From Ruminococcus sp. (GTDB lineage: Bacteria > Bacillota > Clostridia > Oscillospirales > Ruminococcaceae), in the NCBI GenBank assembly GCA_021770655.1, contig JAETQO010000026.1, forward strand, positions 1 to 47,339: a stretch of DNA of 47,339 nucleotides, read 5' to 3'. The translations under genes were made by a program, and so were the position numbers. This document shows, one piece after another, positions 27,770 to 35,464 of the stretch; the first letter of the stretch is position 1; each line of letters starts with the position of its first letter. The notes beneath the pieces are model-generated. The model was given only the letters and a program-made list of their open reading frames with translations. It ran no database searches and was not told the DNA's origin.

Positions 27770-28126
27770 GATTTTTGTGGTTAAAAAATGGTTATGAATT
27801 ATATTACGAATTGACAAATAATGTGGAAACTAATGACTGTCGGCGAAATCAATTATGTAATAAAACCGGTATAGGTCTCTCTGTTGCTATAGGTTCAGGT
27901 CAAGCGAACGCTGTTATTACTCAGCTTAACAACTACATCAAAACAGGATGTTATGCGATTTTAATTTTTCAGTGTATACCTAAAATAGGAAGATCTTCAT
28001 AAAAAGATCCGTTACCTTGATAACCTGAAAATTATTGATGCAAAATGTGAAAATGCGGTTTAATTTAAGAATGTTGATTTTTGATTTGCAAACTAAACCT
28101 TGAATCTAAAAACGGAGGTTGGTAAG
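27770..28126 (+). other. Long 5' leader of the phosphorelay operon, function unknown
   Basis: About 355 bases separate the promoter from the first start codon. A 75-codon frame (GTG at 27775 to 28002) fills part of it but has no ribosome site. A small hairpin (GATCTT/AAGATC near 27991-28009) is present, without a following T run. I do not see a c-di-GMP riboswitch signature or any other known aptamer. The leader may hold a degenerate gene or an unrecognised RNA element. Confidence 0.4.
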
Positions 28127-29644
28127 ATGATGAAATATAACAACCCGAAGCCTAAATTACTGATAGTTGACGATTCACCTATAAACAGAAGTCTGCTTTC
28201 TGATATTCTGGGCGAGGAATATGAAACGATCGAAGCTGAAAACGGTGAGGAAGCTATAGCGATTCTTGAAAAACTCGGCGTAGAAATATCATTGGTTTTT
28301 CTGGATATTTGTATGCCTAAGATAGACGGATTCGGTGTTCTTGAAGTAATGAAAGAAAAACGCTGGTCTGAAGACATTCCTGTTATAATCATATCTTCGG
28401 ACGATTCCGGCGAACATATAGAACAGGCATATGACATGGGAGTAGTTGATTTTATCAGACGTCCGTTTGACGCCGCGATTGTAAAAAAGCGTGCAATTAA
28501 CACGATCATGCTTTATTCAAAACAAAGACTTCTTGCGAGCATGGTTACCGATCAAATATACGAAAAAGAAAAAAACAGCAATATGCTTATAAATATCCTG
28601 AGTCATATTGTAGAGTTTCGCAACGGGGAAAGCGGTCTGCATATTATTCACGTTAAAACGTTTACAGAGATTCTTTTGAGAAAGCTCGTTTCAATGACCG
28701 ATAAATATAAAATATCCGATGAAGATATTTCTATCATTTCAACAGCCTCTGCTCTTCATGATATAGGAAAAATATCTATACCGGACGCAATTCTCAACAA
28801 ACCGGGAAGATTTACCGATGAAGAATTTAACGTCATGAAAACTCATTCAAAAGCGGGAGCGGAAATTCTGGAACAGCTTACCCTTTACAAAGACGAACCG
28901 CTGGTTAGAGTTGCATATGAAATATGCCGTTGGCACCATGAGCGTTTCGACGGAAAAGGTTATCCCGACGGTCTTGTCGGCGATGAGATACCGATTTCCG
29001 CTCAGGTTGTTGCTATGGCAGACGTATATGACGCCCTCACAAGCGAGCGTTGCTATAAGAAAGCGTTCAATCATGAAAAAGCTATTGAAATGATTCTTAA
29101 CGGCGAATGCGGGGAATTTAACCCCATTTTAAAGGAATGCCTTAAAAGCTCTGCCGACACGATCAGAAATGAAATTTATCACGCAAAAACCATGAACAGC
29201 TGTGAATCAGTCAAGATTGAAATTCCGACCGAAATTCTTAAAATAGACGAACTCTCATCTTCAAAACGTCTTATGTTCATGTACAATTATGAAAGTGAAA
29301 AGAACAAATTCTTCTCAGATTTTTGCGACGATATATTCTTTGAATATCACCTTGATCCTTCAATATTAAAATTATCGGCCTGCGGCGCCGCAAGGCTTGG
29401 ATTAAGTGAAACAATCGTAAATCCATTCGAAGAGCCTACCTTAATAAACAAAATCATGACTGCGGAAAACACAAAAAAAGAACTCAGAGAATATTCTGTC
29501 AACGAAGAAACTATTACCGAACACAAATGCAATATATTGCTGGATGAAAAAATAAAAACTGTAAAAATAGTTTCCAAAAAGCTCTATTCATTCAGCGATA
29601 AGCCGGTATATATCGGCGTTATCGGAAAAATAATTGAAATTTAA
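28127..29644 (+). CDS. Response regulator with HD-GYP c-di-GMP phosphodiesterase domain and C-terminal PAS-like region
   Basis: This is a cytosolic regulator that, when phosphorylated, should hydrolyse cyclic di-GMP. I start it at the ATG at 28127, eight bases after GGAGG; a TTG 27 bases upstream has no ribosome site (505 aa). Residues ~8-130 are a receiver domain with acidic pair DD near 14-15 and phospho-acceptor Asp60 in FLDICMP. Residues ~160-345 are a complete HD-GYP domain: HDIGK at 211-215, HHERFDGKGYP at 270-280, ADVYDALTSERCY. All metal ligands expected for activity appear present. The last ~130 residues (FFEYHLDPSILKLS..GLSE) look like the PAS-like input domains found in clostridial GGDEF proteins, an uncommon addition. 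It is first in an operon with an Hpt protein and a hybrid kinase, its likely phosphodonors. Confidence 0.9.
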   Translation: MMKYNNPKPKLLIVDDSPINRSLLSDILGEEYETIEAENGEEAIAILEKLGVEISLVFLDICMPKIDGFGVLEVMKEKRWSEDIPVIIISSDDSGEHIEQAYDMGVVDFIRRPFDAAIVKKRAINTIMLYSKQRLLASMVTDQIYEKEKNSNMLINILSHIVEFRNGESGLHIIHVKTFTEILLRKLVSMTDKYKISDEDISIISTASALHDIGKISIPDAILNKPGRFTDEEFNVMKTHSKAGAEILEQLTLYKDEPLVRVAYEICRWHHERFDGKGYPDGLVGDEIPISAQVVAMADVYDALTSERCYKKAFNHEKAIEMILNGECGEFNPILKECLKSSADTIRNEIYHAKTMNSCESVKIEIPTEILKIDELSSSKRLMFMYNYESEKNKFFSDFCDDIFFEYHLDPSILKLSACGAARLGLSETIVNPFEEPTLINKIMTAENTKKELREYSVNEETITEHKCNILLDEKIKTVKIVSKKLYSFSDKPVYIGVIGKIIEI

Positions 29645-29656
29645 GGAGGATTTTTT

Positions 29657-30016
29657 ATGACTCTAGAAGAAGCTTATTCTAAGCTCCAAGGAGATTATGG
29701 AAAAGTAATGAAACTTTTGAGAAACCCCGCTTTGGTAAAAAAATTTGCACTTAAATTTATTGACGACGAAAGTTTTGAGCTCCTTGAAAAATCGCTTAAC
29801 GAAAAAAAATATACGGAAGCGTTCAGAGCCGCTCATACTTTGAAGGGCGTGTGTCTTAACCTTTGCTTTGACAAGCTTTATCTTTCTGCCGCAGAAATGA
29901 CCGAAGACCTTCGTCCGGGTATACCGACCGACAAAACAGAGGAGATTTTCAATCGTTTGAAAGACGACTATTTAATTACTGTCTCGGCGTTAAAAGAACT
30001 TTCGGAGGAATTATAA
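29657..30016 (+). CDS. Stand-alone histidine phosphotransfer (Hpt) protein
   Basis: This 119-aa helical protein shuttles phosphate between receiver domains in a phosphorelay. The site is His60 in AAHTLKGVCLNL, the classic Hpt motif. The start ATG at 29657 follows AAGGAGGA by six bases, and the gene begins 12 bases after the HD-GYP regulator. Its TAA stop is immediately followed by the TTG start of the hybrid kinase, so the two are likely translationally coupled. Kinase receiver to Hpt to HD-GYP receiver is the obvious path, given order and coupling. No membrane segment. Confidence 0.9.
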   Translation: MTLEEAYSKLQGDYGKVMKLLRNPALVKKFALKFIDDESFELLEKSLNEKKYTEAFRAAHTLKGVCLNLCFDKLYLSAAEMTEDLRPGIPTDKTEEIFNRLKDDYLITVSALKELSEEL

Positions 30017-32551
30017 TTGAAAAAAAAGACAACGCATTTTTTGATTTCAAGTTTTATAATTATTGTATTAGTATACACATCTATCATGGCTTTCTATGCT
30101 ATTACTATGAGCCGAAAAACTAAAAATGTAGTTGAGGATGTTGCCACGATCTACATGGAAGGAATAAATGTCCGAACGACCAAACATTTCAGATCCACAA
30201 TCGAGTCAAAACTGGATCTGGTTTATGCAATACTTAAAAATTGCGTTCCTACAAAATACAACAACCGCGACGAACTTATGAGCGATATTGCAGAACATGG
30301 AAAGCTCCATGGCTTTGAGCATATGGCTTTTTATGATAAAAACGGAGAATTTATAAATATTTACGGTGAGGACTTGACGCTTGTAGACAACGATTCTTTT
30401 TTTAAATCTATAACAAGCAATAACAAAAAGGTTGCTGTGGGAAAAACTGCCTCAGGAGAAGACATTATTGTGTTGGGTATCCCTACTAATGTTTATCCGC
30501 TTGAAAACGGCGACAACAGCATTGCGTTTGTCGCCGCCGTATCCGTCAATTTTGTAAATGACGCTCTTTCACTTGATGAAGAATCATCACTTGCATATTC
30601 ACATATAATAAGGCGTGACGGAAGCTTCGTTATCGGAAATAAGTATGAGATAAATACAAATTATTTTGATCTCATCAGAGAAGAAGTTGCATCTGATGTC
30701 AATAAAACTTCAGATGAATATGTCGAAGAGCTCAAAAACTCAATGAAAAACAGAGAAGAATATTCTCAGTCTCTCTCAACAAGCGAACAGAGAATGATGC
30801 AGCTTTATTGCACTCCGCTTCCGGATTCGGAATGGTATCTTGTTACAATAATGCCGTATGACAGACTTAATACCGCTTTCAGCGATCTTGAACATCTGAG
30901 AATCTTTATGTTTATTATAAGTCTTTGCATTACGCTCATTGTTCTTCTAACCATTTTTATAATATATTTCAGAATGACTCAAAAGCAAATATACGAACTT
31001 GATAACGCTCGCCGCAAGGAAATATCGGCGAACCATGCAAAGAGCGAATTTCTTTCAAATATGAGCCACGACATAAGAACTCCGATGAATGCGGTTATGG
31101 GAATGACCTCGATTGCGCAGAACAATATTGATGATAAAGCCCAGGTGGAAAATTGCCTCAGAAAAATATCAGTTTCGGGAAAACACCTCCTGGGGCTTAT
31201 AAACGACGTTCTGGATATGTCTAAGATAGAAAGCGGAAAAATGACGCTTAATCCGGATGTGGTTTCATTAAATGAAGAAATCGAATCTATTGTAAGCATT
31301 ATCAGAATGCAGGCAAAAGAAAAGCAGCAGAAGTTCGACGTTTATCTTGAAAATTTAAAGACTGAAAACATTATCTGCGACGGCGTTAGATTGAATCAAG
31401 TTATAATAAATTTCCTGTCAAACGCCGTGAAATTCACTCCTGTCGGCGGAGAAATCAGCTTTTCTATCTCCGAGGAAGAATCTTCAAAAGGCGATAACTT
31501 CTGCCGTATGAAGATCGGGATAAAAGACAACGGAATCGGAATGAGCGAGGATTTTCAGAAAATTATTTTCCAATCATTCACAAGAGAGGATTCAAAGCGT
31601 GTCAATAAAACACAGGGCACAGGACTTGGAATGGCTATTTCAAAATACATTGTTGACGCAATGGGAGGAACCATAGATATTAACAGTGAACTGAACAAGG
31701 GAACGGAATTTGTAGTAACCTTAGACTTTGAAAAAGCAGAAATAAATGAAGAGGAAGCTGTTTTCCCGAATTGGAACGTACTTGTGGTAGATGACGATGA
31801 AATGATATGCAAAAGTACTGTAAGTATTCTCCGTTCGCTCGGAATGAATGCGGAAAGCGTCTTAGACGGAGAAAGTACGCTCAGAAGGCTTGAAAAAAAT
31901 CCCGATTATTACAACGTAATTATTATTGACTGGCAGTTACCCAATATTGACGGCATTGAAACAGCAAGACGCATCAGAGAAAGAACAACGAAAAAAATAC
32001 CTATACTTCTTATATCTGCATACGACTGGAGCGACATTGAGGAAAATGCAAAAGAAGCAGGAATAGACGATTTTATTTCTAAGCCGCTGTTCCGTTCCAC
32101 AATTATCAGAGCATTTAATCGGATCGTTAACCAAAATCAAGCCGGTGACAAAACCCCAAATAAAAAACAAGCTATTGGCGCAGGACTTAAAGTATTGGTT
32201 GCAGAGGACAACGATCTGAACTGGGAAATCGCAGAAACATTGTTAAAGGAAAAAGGATTTTCATGCGAGCGAGCCGAAAACGGAAAGATCTGTCTTGATA
32301 TGCTTGCAAATGAAAATGATTTTGACGCTGTGCTTATGGACATCAGAATGCCGATAATGGACGGCTTTGAAGCCACACGTGAGATAAGAAAGCTTGGCGG
32401 AAAAGCAGGCGAAATTCCAATAATAGCTATGACTGCCGACGCGTTTGCGGAAGATATGAAAAAATGTCTTGAATGCGGAATGAATGCGCATATTGCAAAG
32501 CCTATTGACATAGACGAAGTTGAGAAAGTTCTTGAGAAATACATCATTTAG
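30017..32551 (+). CDS. Membrane hybrid sensor histidine kinase with two receiver domains
   Basis: This sensor kinase should start the relay that controls the HD-GYP regulator. The start is TTG at 30017, seven bases after GGAGGA and directly abutting the Hpt stop codon (844 aa). Membrane segments at ~9-30 and ~295-318 flank an extracellular domain of about 265 residues with Cache-like features (FYDKNGEFINIYGE, SVAVSVNF-type strand, SEWYLVTIMPYDRL). Next are HisKA with His351 in NMSHDIRTPMNAVMG, the ATPase domain (N box NFLSNAVKFTP, DNGIGM, GTGLGMAISK), receiver 1 (~586-700, Asp638 in IIDWQLPNIDG) and receiver 2 (~725-840, Asp775 in LMDIRMPIMDG). All catalytic residues are present. The ligand is unknown. 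A strong terminator follows. Confidence 0.92.
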   Translation: MKKKTTHFLISSFIIIVLVYTSIMAFYAITMSRKTKNVVEDVATIYMEGINVRTTKHFRSTIESKLDLVYAILKNCVPTKYNNRDELMSDIAEHGKLHGFEHMAFYDKNGEFINIYGEDLTLVDNDSFFKSITSNNKKVAVGKTASGEDIIVLGIPTNVYPLENGDNSIAFVAAVSVNFVNDALSLDEESSLAYSHIIRRDGSFVIGNKYEINTNYFDLIREEVASDVNKTSDEYVEELKNSMKNREEYSQSLSTSEQRMMQLYCTPLPDSEWYLVTIMPYDRLNTAFSDLEHLRIFMFIISLCITLIVLLTIFIIYFRMTQKQIYELDNARRKEISANHAKSEFLSNMSHDIRTPMNAVMGMTSIAQNNIDDKAQVENCLRKISVSGKHLLGLINDVLDMSKIESGKMTLNPDVVSLNEEIESIVSIIRMQAKEKQQKFDVYLENLKTENIICDGVRLNQVIINFLSNAVKFTPVGGEISFSISEEESSKGDNFCRMKIGIKDNGIGMSEDFQKIIFQSFTREDSKRVNKTQGTGLGMAISKYIVDAMGGTIDINSELNKGTEFVVTLDFEKAEINEEEAVFPNWNVLVVDDDEMICKSTVSILRSLGMNAESVLDGESTLRRLEKNPDYYNVIIIDWQLPNIDGIETARRIRERTTKKIPILLISAYDWSDIEENAKEAGIDDFISKPLFRSTIIRAFNRIVNQNQAGDKTPNKKQAIGAGLKVLVAEDNDLNWEIAETLLKEKGFSCERAENGKICLDMLANENDFDAVLMDIRMPIMDGFEATREIRKLGGKAGEIPIIAMTADAFAEDMKKCLECGMNAHIAKPIDIDEVEKVLEKYII

Positions 32552-32582
32552 CCGACTTTATTATATCATATATTTGGAACGC

Positions 32583-32634
32583 TTACGGCGCATCTGTACG
32601 ACCATGGTTGTGCAGATGCGCCGTAATTTTTTTG
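32583..32634 (+). terminator. Terminator of the phosphorelay operon
   Basis: A 17-bp stem (32583-32599 with 32610-32626, one T/G variation), TTACGGCGCATCTGTAC against GTGCAGATGCGCCGTAA, is followed by a T run. It starts about 30 bases after the kinase stop. Confidence 0.88.
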
Positions 32635-32749
32635 TCGAATTGTGTATGCTGCTGCGCGGTATTACCTTAAAACCTATAGAAATCACGAAGCACACAAAAG
32701 CAAGCTCTATATGTGAAAATTGATTTCCGGGCGGTTCATATTATATTTA

Positions 32750-32778
32750 TTGCAATGATGATCAAAATATGCTATAAT
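32750..32778 (+). promoter_or_regulatory. Sigma-A promoter of the Bce-type two-component genes
   Basis: TTGCAA (32750-32755), 17-base spacer, TATAAT (32773-32778), giving a start near 32785 and a leader of about 50 bases before the regulator ATG at 32838. Confidence 0.7.
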
Positions 32779-32837
32779 TTATGTAACATAATATTTTACT
32801 AAGTTCTTTATTGACGCCTGATGAAAAGAGGTACTAA

Positions 32838-33512
32838 ATGTATAAAATCCTTATAGTTGAAGACGACAGTGCGCTTGCCGCCGCAATGAAAAAATACATT
32901 GAGTCATGGAATTACGACGTATGCCTGATACATGATTTCAATAACATAATCGCGGAATTCACATCATACGACCCGCATATTGTTCTGATGGATATAATGC
33001 TTCCGTTTTTCAACGGCTACCATTGGTGTACTCAATTAAGAAAAATATCAAATGTACCGATCGTTTTTATATCGTCCGCATCGGATAATATGAATATCGT
33101 CATGGCAATGAACATGGGCGGCGACGACTTTATACCCAAGCCTGTCGAGCCTAACGTCATGGTCGCAAAAATACAGGCTATTCTTCGCCGCACCTATGAT
33201 ATGACCGATAAAATACCTGTGATCGAGCATAAAGGCGCTGTACTTAATCTTAACGATACTTCTCTTACATACAACGATAACAGAATCGAACTTACCAAAA
33301 ATGAGTTTCGTATTCTGCAAACGCTCCTTGAAAACAAGGGCAAAGTCGTTAGCAGAGATACGCTTATGACCAAACTCTGGCAAATGGATTGCTATGTTGA
33401 AGAAAACACCCTTACCGTAAATGTCACACGACTTCGGAGAAAGCTTGAAAGCGCAGGGCTGTTCGATTTTATCAAAACCAAGGTCGGAAGCGGATATATA
33501 ATCGAATTATGA
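32838..33512 (+). CDS. bceR: OmpR/PhoB-family response regulator, BceR-like
   Basis: This 224-aa DNA-binding regulator is predicted to activate the adjacent ABC transporter genes when cells meet antimicrobial peptides. The receiver domain covers ~1-118 (EDD near 9-11, Asp52 in VLMDIMLPFF, Lys in PKPVEP). The winged helix covers ~130-224 (LTKNEFRILQTLLENKGKVVSR, VNVTRLRRKL, GSGYIIEL). The ATG at 32838 follows AAGAGG. The cognate kinase starts eight bases after the stop. The BceR assignment rests on context: a short kinase without a sensor domain and a FtsX-type transporter next door. The symbol is by analogy. Confidence 0.85.
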   Translation: MYKILIVEDDSALAAAMKKYIESWNYDVCLIHDFNNIIAEFTSYDPHIVLMDIMLPFFNGYHWCTQLRKISNVPIVFISSASDNMNIVMAMNMGGDDFIPKPVEPNVMVAKIQAILRRTYDMTDKIPVIEHKGAVLNLNDTSLTYNDNRIELTKNEFRILQTLLENKGKVVSRDTLMTKLWQMDCYVEENTLTVNVTRLRRKLESAGLFDFIKTKVGSGYIIEL

Positions 33513-33519
33513 GGCGCAT

Positions 33520-34518
33520 ATGAAAAAACGTAATTTACTTGCAGGTTACCTTTATCAGTATCGTTTTCAGGCAATTATTTTTGTCGTATTCGCTTTGATC
33601 TTTTCCGGCGTTTTCTCTTTATACAACCTCAGGATCGACGCCGTGATCTATGCCTCAGTCCTCTGTCTGTTCATAGGGATCTCAGCTTTGACTGTTCATT
33701 TCATCTTCTACTGCAAAAAACACAAAGAGCGTCAGCGCCTGCTTGAAAACATTCTTATTATGACCGAAAATCTGCCTGAGCCTAATACTCTTGCAGAAGC
33801 CGATTATATAGAAATGATCGAAGCCCTCAGAAAAGCCAACAGCGCAAATATAACCAAATATCAGAACGAACGGACAGAAAGCATTGACTACTATACCGCT
33901 TGGGTGCATCAGATCAAAACGCCTATATCAGTGATGCAGATGATACTGAAAAGTGAAGACAGCGACGAATACCGTGAGCTTTCCGCTGAACTTTTCCGCA
34001 TAGAGCAATATGTGGAAATGGTCTTGTCTTATTTCAGACTTGACAGCGCTTCTTCCGATTTTGTTTTCAAGGAATATGAGCTGAATACAATTATAAGAAA
34101 CGCTGTCCGTAAATTTGCTCCGCAGTTTGTAAGAAAACGTATCGGACTGGAATATGAGCCTACCGATATTACCGCTTTGACAGATGAAAAGTGGCTGTCG
34201 TTCATTATCGAACAGTTACTTTCAAACGCTATAAAATACACCGATAAAGGAAAAGTAACTATAAGAGTTTCATCAGATAAGATTTTGAGTATTGCCGACA
34301 CCGGCATCGGCATTGCCGAAGAGGACATTCCCCGTATTTTTGAAAAAGGATTTACAGGATATAACGGCAGAGCTGTCAAAAAATCAACAGGTCTCGGTCT
34401 TTATCTTTCTAAAAAGGCCGCAGACAAGCTTTCCCACAAGATCAGCGTAGTATCAGCTGTCGGAAAAGGCAGTACTTTTTATATAGACCTGCGTTCAGAA
34501 CATATAGAAATTGAATGA
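33520..34518 (+). CDS. bceS: BceS-like intramembrane-sensing histidine kinase
   Basis: 332 aa. Two membrane segments (~16-36 and ~41-64) are joined by only a few residues, so there is almost no extracellular sensor, the hallmark of kinases that sense through a Bce-type transporter. The phospho-acceptor is His130 in WVHQIKTPISVMQ, typical of the BceS group. ATPase motifs are present: N box QLLSNAIKYT, ADTGIGI, GLGLYLSKKAADKL. The start ATG at 33520 has GAGG upstream. The gene ends just before a terminator-like hairpin that separates it from the transporter genes. Confidence 0.88.
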   Translation: MKKRNLLAGYLYQYRFQAIIFVVFALIFSGVFSLYNLRIDAVIYASVLCLFIGISALTVHFIFYCKKHKERQRLLENILIMTENLPEPNTLAEADYIEMIEALRKANSANITKYQNERTESIDYYTAWVHQIKTPISVMQMILKSEDSDEYRELSAELFRIEQYVEMVLSYFRLDSASSDFVFKEYELNTIIRNAVRKFAPQFVRKRIGLEYEPTDITALTDEKWLSFIIEQLLSNAIKYTDKGKVTIRVSSDKILSIADTGIGIAEEDIPRIFEKGFTGYNGRAVKKSTGLGLYLSKKAADKLSHKISVVSAVGKGSTFYIDLRSEHIEIE

Positions 34519-34529
34519 ACTTACAAAAT

Positions 34530-34593
34530 TGTCACATAAAAAGCCGAAATGTCACACAAATAGATGTCGGACATTCGGCTTTTCTATTATACT
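34530..34593 (+). promoter_or_regulatory. Tandem TGTCACA boxes, terminator-like hairpin and probable inducible promoter of the ABC genes
   Basis: TGTCACA occurs at 34530-34536 and 34550-34556, 20 bp apart on one helix face, as expected for an OmpR-family dimer. The second box lies in the left half of a hairpin (AAAAGCCGAA..TTCGGCTTTT, ~34538-34583), probably the terminator of the regulator-kinase transcript. TATACT at 34588-34593 could be a -10 box with a poor -35, fitting a regulator-dependent promoter. Known BceR-like regulators bind TGTnAC-type half sites; assigning these boxes to this regulator is inference. Confidence 0.5.
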
Positions 34594-34696
34594 TATATAT
34601 GTTGACAGACAGATCGGATACAGCAAGTTCAGGAATGACGGCTTTATACATATTCCTTTCCGTTATTTCAACAAAAGAATACAGGAGGTTTGCGAA

Positions 34697-35464
34697 ATGG
34701 CAATACTGGAGGTAAAAAACCTTGAAAAAATCTATACAACAAGACTTGGAAGCAATCAGGTACAAGCGTTGTCAAACGTTTCTTTCGCTGTCGAGCAAGG
34801 CGAATATGTTGCGATAATGGGAGAGTCCGGTTCGGGAAAAACTACCCTGCTTAACATTCTTGCCGCGCTTGATAAACCGACAAGGGGCGACGTGATACTT
34901 GAAGGCAAACCGCTTTCACAGATCAAAGACAAGGAAATGTCCGCTTTCCGCCGTGAAAACCTTGGATTTGTTTTTCAGGATTTTAATCTGCTGGATACGT
35001 TTACCCTTGAAGATAACATATATCTTCCCCTTGTGCTTGCTGGCATGAAATATGAGGAAATGAAAAAAAGACTTGATCCTATAGCTGAAAATTTAGGAAT
35101 AAAAAGTCTGTTGAAAAAATATCCTTACGAGGTTTCCGGCGGACAAAAACAGAGAGCCGCCGCGGCAAGAGCGCTGATAACCGACCCTAAGATACTGCTT
35201 GCCGACGAACCTACCGGAGCCTTGGACTCAAAGTCTTCTGATGAACTGCTCGCGCTGTTTTCAAATATTAACAACAGCGGTCAAACGATCCTTATGGTAA
35301 CTCACTCGACGAAAGCTGCAAGCCACGCCGGCAGAGTGCTTTTCATAAAAGACGGAGAGGTTTTCCACCAGATCTACAGAGGAGGAAGTTCAAACGAGGA
35401 AATGTATCAGAAAATATCGGATACGCTGACATTGCTTGCAACAGGCGGTGACAGAAATGAATAG
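34697..35464 (+). CDS. bceA: BceA-like ABC transporter ATP-binding protein
   Basis: This is the ATPase subunit of a peptide-detoxification and sensing transporter. The ATG at 34697 follows AGGAGG by six to seven bases and gives 255 aa, the usual size; upstream in-frame codons belong to the leader. It has Walker A GESGSGKTT at 42-50, a Q-loop in FVFQDFNLLDTFTLEDN, the signature VSGGQKQR, Walker B ILLADEPTGALD and the switch histidine in MVTHS. The last codons overlap the start of the permease gene by eight bases, so the two are co-translated. It belongs to the MacB/LolD-like ATPase group that pairs with FtsX-type permeases. Confidence 0.9.
   Translation: MAILEVKNLEKIYTTRLGSNQVQALSNVSFAVEQGEYVAIMGESGSGKTTLLNILAALDKPTRGDVILEGKPLSQIKDKEMSAFRRENLGFVFQDFNLLDTFTLEDNIYLPLVLAGMKYEEMKKRLDPIAENLGIKSLLKKYPYEVSGGQKQRAAAARALITDPKILLADEPTGALDSKSSDELLALFSNINNSGQTILMVTHSTKAASHAGRVLFIKDGEVFHQIYRGGSSNEEMYQKISDTLTLLATGGDRNE

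Noticed and set aside
27775-28002. A 75-codon frame in the leader of the HD-GYP operon
   Set aside because: A GTG start a few bases past the predicted transcription start with no ribosome site, and no family recognised. Kept only as a note on the leader.
27770-28126. A c-di-GMP riboswitch upstream of the HD-GYP gene
   Set aside because: The conserved aptamer segments and tetraloop/receptor pattern are not visible.
32520-32723. A 67-codon plus-strand frame after the hybrid kinase
   Set aside because: It runs through the terminator hairpin and overlaps the kinase end; no start signals.
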